Positions 16,499 through 25,764 are shown, counted from the first letter of the stretch. The stretch: 64,000 bases of DNA from Gracilimonas sp965227215 (GCA_965227215.1 OZ245729.1:2852001-2916000); one strand, 5' to 3'. Notes: generated from the sequence alone by a model not told the origin. Made by a program: numbers and translations.

Positions 16499-17650
16499 TC
16501 ATACATAATCACTCAAATCCAGCTCCAGCTCTTCGGCATACCTTCGAAGCAGCTTTGCTTTATAATCGGGCATCAGCTCAGTTTCTCCGGTTATGATTTC
16601 TTTGGTGAGCCGATTGGGGAGAATAAAGGATTTCGCATGTTTGCCAAAATCGGTTACCAGTCGATCCTGAATGGGAGAAAGCAGCCTATTCTTCAGATCG
16701 TTAACCCGGTTTTGTTCCTTCCTCATAGCGCGGTATTCCTCCCCCGACATAGTATCGCTGGCTTTTTGGGAAGTTGATAAGCCCCGTTCCTTCGCTTCGT
16801 GGATGGCAGAGTCAATCACCGACTGAAGCTGAGACTTAAAATTCTCATTCTTAATACCTCCGTAAACACCTTTGGTTTGCTTCCAACTGTGTACTTTTTT
16901 AGGATTCTGAGCCAGACTACTTACAATCTTCTTACCGGCCAGATGGTACATAGGCTTGTTAAGTTCACGGGCTTTTTCATCGAAGAAATCCATAAGCCGG
17001 CAACAAATAAACCATTCAAAAACTGTCAGATCTTTTTTATCCTTTTCTTTGATGAGATTGTTATGATCTTCATCACTGTAATCCAGGTGATCAAAAACGG
17101 CATTTTCTTGTTTGATCCAGTCGAGAATACCCCGCTTTTCAGCTTGTTGATTCAGCTCGTTTTTAAAGTCGAGCAGGTAGATCACATCATCGGCTGCATA
17201 TTGTTTTTGGTTTTCGGAAAGTGGACGTTTCCACCAGTTACTCTGCTGCGAGGAGCTGTTTACCTCTACATCCAAAACCTCTTTAATGAGATTGGTGAGA
17301 GATGCAGGCTGGTAGTTTAACAGACTTGTTGCGGCATCAAGGTCGTACAGATTTTTTGGGAAGCAGCCGAGAGAATGTAGTAACCGAAGGTCTTCGCCAA
17401 AAGCAAAAACCACTTTCTGTACCTCCGGATTTTCGATTGCCGGGAATATGATTTGGATATCCAGATCGTCACTTACCGGATCTACAAGATAGCAGTCGGT
17501 TCCGTCATAAATCTGCATCAGGCACATGTTAAACCCGTAACGATACTGGTTTCGATCAAACTCTAAATCAATGGCAAATTCCTGTAGCCGGTTAAGGTCA
17601 GAATTTAGCTTTTGGAGATCTTTATTCTCCGTGATGTAGTGAATAGCCAT
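16499..17650 (-). CDS. rnd: Ribonuclease D-like 3'-5' exonuclease with HRDC domain
   Basis: 383 residues from the ATG at 17650. That start aligns with the beginning of E. coli RNase D; an in-frame ATG at 17719 would add 23 residues. The DEDDy exonuclease domain shows D and E in AIDLEFDR, D in FGEDLRLL, and the YAADDVIYLLD box with Tyr and Asp. An HRDC domain (about 210-290) follows, starting FEWFICCRLMDFFDEKARE. RNase D trims 3' ends of tRNA precursors and other structured RNAs. It is divergent from the membrane/HTH pair, with a 140-bp shared upstream region. Confidence 0.88.
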   Translation of the reverse strand: MAIHYITENKDLQKLNSDLNRLQEFAIDLEFDRNQYRYGFNMCLMQIYDGTDCYLVDPVSDDLDIQIIFPAIENPEVQKVVFAFGEDLRLLHSLGCFPKNLYDLDAATSLLNYQPASLTNLIKEVLDVEVNSSSQQSNWWKRPLSENQKQYAADDVIYLLDFKNELNQQAEKRGILDWIKQENAVFDHLDYSDEDHNNLIKEKDKKDLTVFEWFICCRLMDFFDEKARELNKPMYHLAGKKIVSSLAQNPKKVHSWKQTKGVYGGIKNENFKSQLQSVIDSAIHEAKERGLSTSQKASDTMSGEEYRAMRKEQNRVNDLKNRLLSPIQDRLVTDFGKHAKSFILPNRLTKEIITGETELMPDYKAKLLRRYAEELELDLSDYV

Positions 17651-17791
17651 GTATGATAAATGGGGTGAATATGTATCGACCAATGTATTAAGAATGGAGC
17701 GGAAATACTGAGAAGGCATATATAATTATAGTTGTCATAATGTAAACTAAACTTTACATTTACAAATAATCAATAAACGGAGGTATCAATT

Positions 17792-18247
17792 ATGACATTT
17801 CAGTTTCTGCCGAATTTCTTCAAAAAAATAGGGTTGTTCATTTTTGTTGTGGCGGGCATCCCAGCCATGAAGAGAGGCTTTACGGAAGGTTGGAATGCAG
17901 CTGAAGGGATTCCGGCACCTGAAACATTTCAGGCGTTCAGTGTTTTCGGATTTACCATAACAGAACCTGTGTATGACTTATGCGCTATTATTGGCGTAGC
18001 AGGCTTGTTGATGTATCTGTTTTCAAAAGACAGAATAATGGATGAGTTTTTGGTACGCCTTCGGCTTGAAGCTGTTCAGCTTACATTCATTATTTCTGCA
18101 CTATTTATTTTTGCTGTTTTGATTTTCAAAGTCCGCTGGACGGTAAGTGCTATGGGGGTAATTGAATATCAGGTGGTGTTATTTTTAATCATAAATAAAG
18201 TGAAGAAGCTAATGAACAGGCCTGAAGATGGAGGGGATTATGAATAA
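17792..18247 (+). CDS. Small multi-pass membrane protein paired with an HTH regulator
   Basis: 151 residues with about four hydrophobic segments (roughly 10-27, 50-75, 92-112 and 118-135) and a short charged tail. A GGAGG ribosome site lies 8 nt before the ATG. No family is recognised. The stop overlaps the start of a 67-residue Cro/CI-type regulator by 8 nt, so the two are translationally coupled. Such membrane-protein/compact-HTH pairs are common in bacteria and usually regulate themselves, but their role is mostly unknown. Confidence 0.65.
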   Translation: MTFQFLPNFFKKIGLFIFVVAGIPAMKRGFTEGWNAAEGIPAPETFQAFSVFGFTITEPVYDLCAIIGVAGLLMYLFSKDRIMDEFLVRLRLEAVQLTFIISALFIFAVLIFKVRWTVSAMGVIEYQVVLFLIINKVKKLMNRPEDGGDYE

Positions 18248-18443
18248 CACCTTAAAAGTAGAGCGGGCCCGGAATAATATGTCGCAATCAGACCTTGCTG
18301 AAAAAGCCGGAGTTACCCGTCAAACTATCTATGCAATTGAGACCAAGCGGTTTATTCCATCTACAGTTCTGGCATTCAAACTAGCGAAAATTTTAAAGGT
18401 GAAAGTAACCGATCTTTTTGAGCTGGAAGAAGAAGATTGGTAA
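18240..18443 (+). CDS. Cro/CI-family (XRE) HTH regulator, compact
   Basis: 67 residues from the ATG at 18240, which has GGAGG five bases upstream; an ATG at 18228 is less well placed. Almost the whole protein is one HTH_3 domain: VERARNNMSQSDLAEKAGVT, then RQTIYAIETKRFIPS as the recognition helix region, and KILKVKVTDLFELEEE at the end. Small regulators of this kind (YozG-like) are usually autoregulators and lack a sensing domain. The coupled upstream membrane protein may control its availability, which is inference. Confidence 0.88.
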   Translation: MNNTLKVERARNNMSQSDLAEKAGVTRQTIYAIETKRFIPSTVLAFKLAKILKVKVTDLFELEEEDW

Positions 18444-18444
18444 A

Positions 18445-18963
18445 CTATTTGTGACCTTCTATAACCAGGCTCATTCTGATCCCCAGTGTACTAAGCTGAG
18501 GATTTAGATTTCCAAATACATCAAAGCCAACACCCATTTCTTTAATTGGGGTTATGAATAGTTGAATATTACCGATCAAAGCCGGAGCGATGAACCGCCG
18601 ACCTTCATCCGGGGCCGATTCTCTCTTGTCTAAACCAAAAGTGATCCCAGTACCACCTGATACGGCTATCCGTCCAATTCTGTGTACGCCGGAAAGTCCA
18701 TAAGAAACACTTAAAGAGCTTGCGTTGGTCAACTCGGCATTTCCTAAAACATTAATGTCACTGGTATTTTGAAGTGCAAATTGCCAAAAAGTAGTACGCC
18801 CGAAATTTGCCGTTAAAGAGCCACTCATATCCAATGGGATTCCAGGTCCTACAGCTATCGAAAACCAGCCTTTGTCATATTCGGGAGAAGCAGGCTGGGC
18901 TGAAATAAGCGATGAAGAAATACAAAGTATCGATATGAATAAGAGGAAAGTTTTGATATTCAT
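18445..18963 (-). CDS. Secreted small beta-barrel-like protein
   Basis: 172 residues with a clear Sec signal (1-22, ending SLISAQ). The mature part is glycine- and serine-rich with alternating strands (SIAVGPGIPLDMSGSLTANF, FGLDKRE), as in 8-stranded outer-membrane barrels. No named family is recognised. It starts 3 nt after the DUF922 gene stop, forming a two-gene operon. It converges on the HTH gene with one base between the stops. Confidence 0.6.
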   Translation of the reverse strand: MNIKTFLLFISILCISSSLISAQPASPEYDKGWFSIAVGPGIPLDMSGSLTANFGRTTFWQFALQNTSDINVLGNAELTNASSLSVSYGLSGVHRIGRIAVSGGTGITFGLDKRESAPDEGRRFIAPALIGNIQLFITPIKEMGVGFDVFGNLNPQLSTLGIRMSLVIEGHK

Positions 18964-18966
18964 AAG

Positions 18967-19539
18967 TCAATCCACCTCCCGCGAAACAACGATCCGCGTA
19001 TCAGCAAAAACCTCCAGTTCTTTTAACTGTTCGGCTATTTTCTCTGACCATTCAAGTTGAGCCCTATAATCCATGGAATAGTTGGTGGCTTCATCATATG
19101 CTTTTTGCGCTTCCTTGAGACCGACCATGGCATCATCGCTCATTTCTTCGAATACACTCACGGTAATTGTTCCGGCTTCCATCGCTTCTTTTACCCGCCT
19201 CCGGAATTTGCGGGCGTTTACTTCTGCCAGATCAAAATGCCCTTGTTCGTGGAGGAGAAGGGAGGCAATCCAGCTTTTGGACCAGGACTCATTTTTACTG
19301 AAGTAAGTTTTTATTTCAGCTTCGTACTCCTGTCCGTTCATGTTGAAAGAACTTTCGTAACCCACTACAGAAAAAGCAGCATGTTCACTGTATCGCTTCG
19401 GAATCTCCTCGAAATCAGTCCACACCAGCTTATAGTCTTCGCTCCAATAGATATAATCCTTCTCCAGCTCATTTTGACCTAAAATCAAACCGGAGCTAAA
19501 CAGCAGAATCAATATGGAAAGTATTGCCTTCATAATCAT
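18967..19539 (-). CDS. DUF922-type secreted putative metalloprotease
   Basis: 190 residues with an N-terminal signal (about 3-21). The sequence LLHEQGHFDLAE gives an HExxH-like zinc site (HEQGH) in the position typical of DUF922 proteins, which are predicted but unproven peptidases. Preceding WTDFEEIPKRYSEHAAF also fits this family. A second in-frame ATG at 19533 could be the start. It is the first gene of an operon with the small barrel-like protein and probably acts in the periplasm. Substrate unknown. Confidence 0.75.
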   Translation of the reverse strand: MIMKAILSILILLFSSGLILGQNELEKDYIYWSEDYKLVWTDFEEIPKRYSEHAAFSVVGYESSFNMNGQEYEAEIKTYFSKNESWSKSWIASLLLHEQGHFDLAEVNARKFRRRVKEAMEAGTITVSVFEEMSDDAMVGLKEAQKAYDEATNYSMDYRAQLEWSEKIAEQLKELEVFADTRIVVSREVD

Positions 19540-19618
19540 GAATGGATGATGGTATAATATCCGTCAACATGATGATAAATTAAAATAAAGGCGACAAAAA
19601 GCTAACCGAAAGGTTGGA

Positions 19619-20506
19619 TTATCGGTGCTGATCGTATTTTTTGGGAGATAAAATGCTTTTCAGGTTTTCTAACTCCTTAGCAGAAACAGGAGAATGTATT
19701 GCGTCCGTAATCTGCTGTAACTGATTTTTCGTCCGTATCCCAAGTACAGCGGAAGCAACAGCCGGGTGATCCAATACAAATTGAACAGCCGCCGAAATCG
19801 GGTTTCCGGTATCGTTTGTTGCCTGTTGTACTTGTTCCACCTCTTCGGTTGAATACCCAAGGTAATCCCGAGCGGGTTTATCAATGAGCATTCCCTTTTC
19901 TAATGTCCCGCGGGTAATCACGCTGATGTCATTCTCCGCAAGCAAATCCAGGCTTTCTTCTTCCGGGCGGCGATCCAGCAGGCTGTATTGCATCATCACG
20001 CAGTCCATATTGGATCGTTGTACATATTCACGGATGGTATTTGGCCGGATGGACGAAATGCCATAAGCCCGGATCTTACCCTGATGTTTGAGGCGTTCAA
20101 AAGCCTCAATAATTTCATCAATAGGGTCATCAACCGTTCCGCCGTGCAGCATGTATAAATCGATATACTCGGTTTGGAGCCTGCGTAAACTCTCATTTAC
20201 GCCCGTCAGGATATATTCTTTGGTAGGATTCCATTCCCATCCTGAACCTTCTTCATTCCAAATATTTCCAACCTTGGTAGAAATAATAACTTCATCTCTG
20301 AAAGGTTTCAGCGCTTTCCCCACTACTTCCTCGTTCAAGCCGTGATTATAGAGGTCGGCCGTATCAAAGAAATTGATTCCTCTGCCATGAGCCTCACGCA
20401 GAAGGGAAGAAGCAGATTCCGGGTCTTTATCAACTTCCAGCGACATACACCCAAAACTGATTTCGCTGACTTCAAGATTCGATGTTCCTAATTTTTGGTA
20501 TTTCAT
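19619..20506 (-). CDS. Aldo/keto reductase
   Basis: 295 residues of a TIM-barrel NAD(P)H-dependent oxidoreductase. The catalytic tetrad is visible: Asp in FFDTADLYNHG, Tyr in the same block, Lys in ISTKVGNIW and His in DLYMLHGG. The length is typical. This type often reduces aldehydes or sugars, but specificity cannot be read from sequence. It is transcribed divergently from the symporter pair across a 145-bp region. Confidence 0.9.
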   Translation of the reverse strand: MKYQKLGTSNLEVSEISFGCMSLEVDKDPESASSLLREAHGRGINFFDTADLYNHGLNEEVVGKALKPFRDEVIISTKVGNIWNEEGSGWEWNPTKEYILTGVNESLRRLQTEYIDLYMLHGGTVDDPIDEIIEAFERLKHQGKIRAYGISSIRPNTIREYVQRSNMDCVMMQYSLLDRRPEEESLDLLAENDISVITRGTLEKGMLIDKPARDYLGYSTEEVEQVQQATNDTGNPISAAVQFVLDHPAVASAVLGIRTKNQLQQITDAIHSPVSAKELENLKSILSPKKYDQHR

Positions 20507-20547
20507 AATCTCCTGTTTTCGTGTGGAGTAATATAATTAGAAGCGTA

Positions 20548-20605
20548 AAGGAATGATTCCTGCAGGGTCCGCTGATTCTAAAGGACAAAATTTGATTCAT
20601 TCCTT
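20548..20605. repeat. Inverted repeat in divergent promoter region
   Basis: AAGGAATGA (20548-20556) and TCATTCCTT (20597-20605) are exact reverse complements 40 nt apart, between the aldo/keto reductase and the symporter pair. They could form a leader hairpin or a regulator site. Nothing else marks the region. Confidence 0.3.
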
Positions 20606-20651
20606 CAAATACTGCATACTAAGCCGGAATAAAACATTGGAGGTCATACAG

Positions 20652-20909
20652 ATGGAAGAACGGGACTTAACAGGCTATTGGAAACGAAATCTCAAATACC
20701 TGGGCATTTTGCTCAGTATCTGGTTTGTCGTTTCCTATGGGTTGGGAATTTTACTTGCTCCTGCCTTAAATGAAATTCAGATAGCCGGATTTAAACTTGG
20801 CTTTTGGTTTGCTCAACAAGGAGCCATTTACACATTCGTGATTCTCATATTCGTGTACGTATATCTGATGAACAAACTGGATCGCGAATTTAATGTGAAT
20901 GAGGACTAA
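20652..20909 (+). CDS. DUF4212 small subunit of a sodium/solute symporter
   Basis: 85 residues with two TM helices (about 14-36 and 50-72) flanked by YWKRNLKYLG and YLMNKLDREFNVNED. This is the characteristic small partner always found directly before VC_2705-type SSS transporters. The ATG at 20652 has GGAGGTCA upstream; longer in-frame extensions lack family similarity. Two bases separate its stop from the transporter start. It presumably assembles with the large subunit in the inner membrane. Confidence 0.9.
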   Translation: MEERDLTGYWKRNLKYLGILLSIWFVVSYGLGILLAPALNEIQIAGFKLGFWFAQQGAIYTFVILIFVYVYLMNKLDREFNVNED

Positions 20910-20911
20910 TC

Positions 20912-22678
20912 ATGGATGTTCAAATCTGGACCTATATTTTAGTTGGGGTAACCTTTGCATTGTACATTGGTATAGCCATTTGGGCTAAGGCGGCAACAAC
21001 CAGTGATTTTTACGTAGCCGGTTCACATGTTAATCCCATTACTAATGGTATGGCTACGGCTGCAGACTGGATGTCGGCGGCTTCCTTTTTATCCATGGCC
21101 GGCTTGATTTCTTTTATGGGTTATGATGGCTCGGTGTACCTAATGGGCTGGACCGGAGGGTATGTGCTACTTGCACTATTGCTGGCCCCTTATCTTCGAA
21201 AATTCGGCAAGTTTACCATTCCGGATTTCATCGGCGACCGGTATTACTCTAACTTTGCCCGAACTATCGCCGTGATTTGTGCCCTGGTGGTTTCCTTCAC
21301 TTATGTAGCCGGACAGATGCGCGGGGTTGGTTTGGTGTTCTCCAAGTTCCTGGAAGTAAATATCGATCTGGGAGTTCTGATTGGGATGGCCATTGTCTTT
21401 TTCTATGCTGTGCTGGGAGGAATGAAGGGAATCACTTATACGCAGGTGGCTCAGTATTGCGTGCTGATTTTCGCCTTCATGGTTCCGGCTTTCTTCATCT
21501 CTTTTCAGCTCACCGGCAACCCCATTCCTCAATTCGGATTCGGTTCTACTTTAGCCGATGGTTCCGGACAGTACCTGTTAGAAAAGCTTGACCAGCTGCA
21601 CACCGAATTGGGTTTCGCGGCTTACACCAGTGGCACCAAAAGCATGCAGGATGTCTTTTTCATAACGGCGGCTCTCATGATCGGCACGGCCGGACTGCCG
21701 CATGTAATCGTCCGTTTCTTCACGGTTCCTAAAGTTAAGGATGCAAGAGTATCGGTAGGTTATGCACTGATTTTCATCGCTATATTGTACACGACAGCTC
21801 CGGCTATAGCTGCCTTCGCTAAATATAATATGATGGAAACGGTGAGTGAAGAAGAATACACCGAAATGCCGGCTTGGTTCAATACCTGGGAGCAAACGGG
21901 GCTACTTACCTGGGTAGATAAGAATGATGATGGAATTATCACTTACGCGCCCGGCGAAGCTATTGTAGGGCTGCCTGACATTCAACGAAATGCCGATGGA
22001 GAAATTATCCGCGGTCCGTTTGGAGAGGTACAAGTCAATAACGAACCAACAGATACCAAAAACGAATTATATGTAGATCGGGATATCATGGTTCTCGCCA
22101 ATCCCGAAATTGCCAATTTGCCAGCCTGGGTTGCCGGGCTGGTAGCTGCAGGTGGACTGGCAGCAGCCCTTTCAACCGCGGCGGGATTATTGTTGGTAAT
22201 TTCCACGGCCGTATCTCACGATTTAATTAAGAAGCAGATCAAAACCGATATTTCTGACAAAGCAGAATTGATGTGGGCTCGAATTTCGGCTGCAGCAGCT
22301 GTAGTGGTGGCAGGTTACTTTGGGATCAATCCCCCGGGCTTTGTGGCAGAAGTTGTTGCCATTGCCTTTGGGCTGGCAGCAGCATCCTTCTTCCCGGCCA
22401 TTATACTCGGCATCTTTTATAAGAAGATGAACCGCCAGGGTGCCCTTGCAGGAATGATAGCCGGACTGCTGTTTACCCTTTCCTATGTGGTATTCTTTAA
22501 GATTGCCTTCCCGGAATACAATTCTCCGGAATATTGGTGGTTTGGAATATCACCTGAAGGCATCGGTACACTGGGAATGCTGCTGAACCTGGCTGTTTCC
22601 TTTGCGGTGGGAATGATCTTCCCGGAACCACCGGAGGACGTGCAGGAAATGGTGGAAAGCATTCGCCATCCGAAATAA
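20912..22678 (+). CDS. Sodium:solute symporter, VC_2705 subfamily (acetate-permease-like)
   Basis: 588 residues with about 13 TM helices and the SSS pattern (FYVAGSHVNPITNGMATAAD, then GMKGITYTQVAQY). A hydrophilic insert around residues 335-390 carries an EF-hand-like loop DKNDDGIITY, which I believe is a normal feature of this subfamily. Together with the DUF4212 subunit it should import a small monocarboxylate such as acetate or lactate with Na+. Substrate is inferred from relatives only. Confidence 0.9.
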   Translation: MDVQIWTYILVGVTFALYIGIAIWAKAATTSDFYVAGSHVNPITNGMATAADWMSAASFLSMAGLISFMGYDGSVYLMGWTGGYVLLALLLAPYLRKFGKFTIPDFIGDRYYSNFARTIAVICALVVSFTYVAGQMRGVGLVFSKFLEVNIDLGVLIGMAIVFFYAVLGGMKGITYTQVAQYCVLIFAFMVPAFFISFQLTGNPIPQFGFGSTLADGSGQYLLEKLDQLHTELGFAAYTSGTKSMQDVFFITAALMIGTAGLPHVIVRFFTVPKVKDARVSVGYALIFIAILYTTAPAIAAFAKYNMMETVSEEEYTEMPAWFNTWEQTGLLTWVDKNDDGIITYAPGEAIVGLPDIQRNADGEIIRGPFGEVQVNNEPTDTKNELYVDRDIMVLANPEIANLPAWVAGLVAAGGLAAALSTAAGLLLVISTAVSHDLIKKQIKTDISDKAELMWARISAAAAVVVAGYFGINPPGFVAEVVAIAFGLAAASFFPAIILGIFYKKMNRQGALAGMIAGLLFTLSYVVFFKIAFPEYNSPEYWWFGISPEGIGTLGMLLNLAVSFAVGMIFPEPPEDVQEMVESIRHPK

Positions 22679-22681
22679 TAA

Positions 22682-23080
22682 CTAGAATGGGAAATAGGAA
22701 ATCAATAAAAACCAAAGAAGGTATCCCAAACAAATTAGGATGAATCTTTGATTACGTTTCCTAAGAAATCCTTCATTTTCAAGTTCAATGATCCCCATTC
22801 CACTTGGAATGAACCAAAGAAGAGTGAAAGGTGCAAAAACCACTAGTAGTATCATCTGTAAGTATGAGTAAGAAGCATTCCTTTTGATTTCTTTAGTCTG
22901 CTTCTTAGCCTTGCTATGGCTTTTTGCTCTCCTTTTTTGCGTTTCTAAGCTAATTCCCCTTTTTGATAGTTCATCGGAAGCTATCTTCAATACATCATCT
23001 TCCCATTCCTGTGGCGAGTCAATGATTTTCAGAAGATCATCTATATCTCGCTCTCTTATGGGAGGTTTGTAGGCTTTCAA
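22682..23080 (-). CDS. Hypothetical protein with basic N-terminal half and two TM helices
   Basis: 132 residues. The first 65 residues are soluble and very basic in the middle (KRRAKSHSKAKKQTKEIKRN). Two hydrophobic helices follow at about 72-92 and 111-130. The opening resembles short repeat segments seen in membrane-anchored cytoplasmic proteins, but I recognise no family. It follows the 146-residue membrane protein by 12 bp and could be co-transcribed with it. Confidence 0.55.
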   Translation of the reverse strand: MKAYKPPIRERDIDDLLKIIDSPQEWEDDVLKIASDELSKRGISLETQKRRAKSHSKAKKQTKEIKRNASYSYLQMILLVVFAPFTLLWFIPSGMGIIELENEGFLRKRNQRFILICLGYLLWFLLISYFPF

Positions 23081-23092
23081 AAGAATATTTGT

Positions 23093-23533
23093 TTAAAACC
23101 AGCCGGCACCTAATCCGCGGAAAGGCCAAGGGATTGAGGCAATGATTATTAAAAGCCCGATTCCATAGGTGATGGCAACTCGCTTGTGCTTTGCTACTGA
23201 ATCTGACATCCGTTTGGCGGTGCTGAAACCGATGGTTATCAAAGCAATGGCGATGATCATCATGGACATATGTTCAACGGTATAAAACCGGAGAAGCTGA
23301 CTTTCCATCACGCCGGATTGGAACGAAACTTTAGGGCTGATAAAATAAAGGCCCAGTCCTATCAATAGCTGGATGTGTGTAAAAATAAGGGCGAGAAGGG
23401 CGGATATCCTGTCCGATTTTTGATACTCTTTCTTCCCCATCCAGCCTGAAATGGCTTTAAATAAAGCCCAGACTATAAGTACTAAAACAATCCATCGAAG
23501 TCCTGAGTGTGCGTGAAGTAAACCGTTATACAT
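23093..23533 (-). CDS. Four-TM membrane protein with conserved histidines
   Basis: 146 residues, four hydrophobic helices (about 10-28, 46-64, 85-105 and 120-137). Histidines in the first and third helices (HAHSGLRW and YTVEHMSMM) are placed as possible heme ligands. Homologues in Bacteroidota are often labelled 'cytochrome b'-like without proof. It lies between DUF1499 and a small membrane protein, all on the minus strand. Role unknown. Confidence 0.65.
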   Translation of the reverse strand: MYNGLLHAHSGLRWIVLVLIVWALFKAISGWMGKKEYQKSDRISALLALIFTHIQLLIGLGLYFISPKVSFQSGVMESQLLRFYTVEHMSMMIIAIALITIGFSTAKRMSDSVAKHKRVAITYGIGLLIIIASIPWPFRGLGAGWF

Positions 23534-23576
23534 AAACTGAAATTTTTCTGTGATTGACGTTGAATATAGACAAGTA

Positions 23577-23936
23577 TTAGCTCTTAATCTTACTTGCTGC
23601 TTTTTTTAAAATGCGTTTTACACGCCGGTTATTAACTCCCAGATCATAAGCTCCAACCCGGCTCGCACTTCGGATGAAAATGGTGGTTTTGCCATCAGCT
23701 TCTTCCATAATTACATCCACATCATCTTTAAATCCCAAAACCGGAATACGATAAACCGCATGTAGTTCAATTCGCTTAGGATCGATTACTTCCCACCGGT
23801 GAGCCTCTTGGTCAAATATTTGGATGAAAGCTTCATAAACCTTTTCAACACCTGCTCCAAACTGTTCTGAAGTTCGAATACAGTTTGGGATAACAGAGCA
23901 GGGAGGAAGGGGATTTTTCTCTGAGATTTTAGGCAT
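23577..23936 (-). CDS. DUF1499 family protein
   Basis: 119 residues. The pattern PPCSVIPNCIRTSE, FKDDVDVIMEE and SRVGAYDLGVNNRRVKRI agrees with DUF1499, a short family with a START-like fold of unknown function. No signal peptide is seen. It lies 32 bp from the LOG-family gene and shares its strand. Confidence 0.85.
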   Translation of the reverse strand: MPKISEKNPLPPCSVIPNCIRTSEQFGAGVEKVYEAFIQIFDQEAHRWEVIDPKRIELHAVYRIPVLGFKDDVDVIMEEADGKTTIFIRSASRVGAYDLGVNNRRVKRILKKAASKIKS

Positions 23937-23968
23937 GGACGGATTGATTCTTGGTTACGGAAAAAGAA

Positions 23969-24523
23969 TCAATCCTCTTCAAAAAAACGTTCCAGCATTT
24001 CAATACAAGAGTCAATTTCATTACAAACCTTGAACAGATTCAGGCTGCTTTTTCTTACAAAATCATTCTGAATGGCGCTCTCGGTAAATTTAACCAAGCC
24101 GTCAAAGTATCCTTCCGCATTAAGCAGGTAAATGGGTTTGTCATGAATACCTAATTGCCGCCAGGTAAGGATTTCGAAAAATTCGTCAAGGGTTCCGAAT
24201 CCTCCGGGCAGAATAAGAAAAGCATCCGAAAGAGATTCCATGAGTGCCTTTCGGGTGTGCATATCCTGCGTTTCATGGAGGTCGGTGAGTTCGGGATGAG
24301 CAACTTCCAGTTTCTTAAGTCGGGTTGGAATCACACCAACAACATCCCCGCCATTTTCGAGAGCGGCATCGGCCAGCTTGCCCATCATCCCGACTTTACC
24401 ACCGCCGTAAACCACGCCCCAGTTACGCCGGGCAATTTCACGGCCGGCTTGTTGGGCCAACTCCGGAAACCGGGGGTTGTTGCTTTCTCGTGAGCCGCAA
24501 TACAAGCATACGTTTTTCTTCAT
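23969..24523 (-). CDS. LOG-family (TIGR00730) nucleotide phosphoribohydrolase
   Basis: 184 residues with a Rossmann fold. The two family motifs are present: VVYGGGKVGMMGKLAD and LPGGFGTLDEFFEILTW. LOG proteins cleave the N-glycosidic bond of nucleoside 5'-monophosphates; in plants they activate cytokinins, and in bacteria the usual role may be nucleotide salvage or pyrimidine/purine monophosphate breakdown. Often misnamed 'lysine decarboxylase'. Its ATG overlaps the cysteine desulfurase stop by one base (TAATG), so it is translationally coupled. Confidence 0.92.
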   Translation of the reverse strand: MKKNVCLYCGSRESNNPRFPELAQQAGREIARRNWGVVYGGGKVGMMGKLADAALENGGDVVGVIPTRLKKLEVAHPELTDLHETQDMHTRKALMESLSDAFLILPGGFGTLDEFFEILTWRQLGIHDKPIYLLNAEGYFDGLVKFTESAIQNDFVRKSSLNLFKVCNEIDSCIEMLERFFEED

Positions 24524-25683
24524 TAGGCTACGGTGAACATTCGCTTGAGAACGCTGTCGAGTTTCTCAACAAAGTAGCGAACATCCTCTTCGGTATTTTG
24601 CTTGCCAAAACTTACGCGGATGCTCGATTTAGCCAGTCCGTCTTCCATGCCGATGCCATTCAGTACATGCGAGGGTTCCACCGCACCGGATGTACACGCC
24701 GAACCGTTGGACACGCAAATTCCTTCAATATCCAGATTCAGTAACAACATTTCACCGTCAATATATTTCCCCTGTTCATCACTAAAAGAGAGGTTCACAA
24801 TGTGGGGTACACCGTTGTCTTGAGGGCCGTTTACGTTATATTTGAAGTCCAGATTTTTATCCATCTCTTCAAGCAAAAGGGAGCGAAGCTTTTTAAAATG
24901 TTTTTGATGCTCGTCCATTTCCTCAACAGCCAGTTCCAGGGCTTTGGCAAAACCAACAATTCCGGGTACGTTCAGCGTACCACCCCGTCGGCGGCGTTCC
25001 TGAGAACCACCGTGCACCCATGGAATCCATTTGGACCCATTTTTTACATACATGATTCCGGTGCCTTTAGGGCCGTAAATTTTGTGAGCACTGCCGCTGA
25101 GGAAGTCAATTCCCAGATCTTTTACATTGAGAGGAACTTTACCCAGACTTTGAACGGTATCCGAATGAAGGGGAACACCGTGTTCATTACATACTTCAGC
25201 AATTTCTTTCAGCGGGTTGATGGTGCCAATTTCATTATTCACATGCATGATAGTGACCAGTGCTGTGTTTTCTGTAATGGCATTTTTAACCGCATCAGCG
25301 GTAATGGTTCCACAATCTTTAGAGGGTACGAAAACGGGTTTTACGCCCTGCATCTTGGCAAGTTCTACCGTATGTAGAACAGCGTGGTGTTCCAGTTCGG
25401 AAGTAATCACTTCCTTCTTATCACCGGAAATAGCTAAAACACCTTTTATAACAGCATTGTCACTCTCGGTACCGCCACTGGTAAAGATGATCTCAGAGGG
25501 TTCGGCCCCAATTAAAGCCGCTACTTTCTCCCGGGCGTCTTCCACAACTACCTTGGATTTTTGTCCCAGGTGGTGTGGAGAGTTGGCGTTTCCGTAATTT
25601 TCTTTCAGGTAAGGAAGCATGGCTTCCAGCACGCGCTCATCTAATGGAGTAGTGGCAGCGTGATCTAAGTAAACCGTTCGCAT
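24523..25683 (-). CDS. Cysteine desulfurase (NifS/IscS family)
   Basis: 386 residues of a class V PLP aminotransferase fold. YLDHAATTPLDERV opens the protein, HVNNEIGTINP and HSDTVQSLGK bind PLP, and Lys in SAHKIYGPKG forms the Schiff base. The active loop with the catalytic Cys is SNGSACTSGAVEPSHVL, of group I (IscS/NifS) length. It takes sulfur from cysteine for Fe-S clusters or tRNA thiolation. No iscU or hesB follows, so this may be a general or tRNA-thiolation enzyme. First gene of a pair with the LOG protein. Confidence 0.92.
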   Translation of the reverse strand: MRTVYLDHAATTPLDERVLEAMLPYLKENYGNANSPHHLGQKSKVVVEDAREKVAALIGAEPSEIIFTSGGTESDNAVIKGVLAISGDKKEVITSELEHHAVLHTVELAKMQGVKPVFVPSKDCGTITADAVKNAITENTALVTIMHVNNEIGTINPLKEIAEVCNEHGVPLHSDTVQSLGKVPLNVKDLGIDFLSGSAHKIYGPKGTGIMYVKNGSKWIPWVHGGSQERRRRGGTLNVPGIVGFAKALELAVEEMDEHQKHFKKLRSLLLEEMDKNLDFKYNVNGPQDNGVPHIVNLSFSDEQGKYIDGEMLLLNLDIEGICVSNGSACTSGAVEPSHVLNGIGMEDGLAKSSIRVSFGKQNTEEDVRYFVEKLDSVLKRMFTVA

Positions 25684-25764
25684 TCAATGAATAATTTGGA
25701 TTATTTTTTGCCCTGAGAAAATATCCATTATTTGATTGAAAAGCAGGGGTAAAAGCAGTACTCA

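Noticed and set aside
21915..21950. EF-hand-like calcium loop in the sodium/solute symporter
   Set aside because: The DxNDDGxI loop is striking, but I believe that it is a standard insert of the VC_2705 subfamily, so it is not treated as novel.
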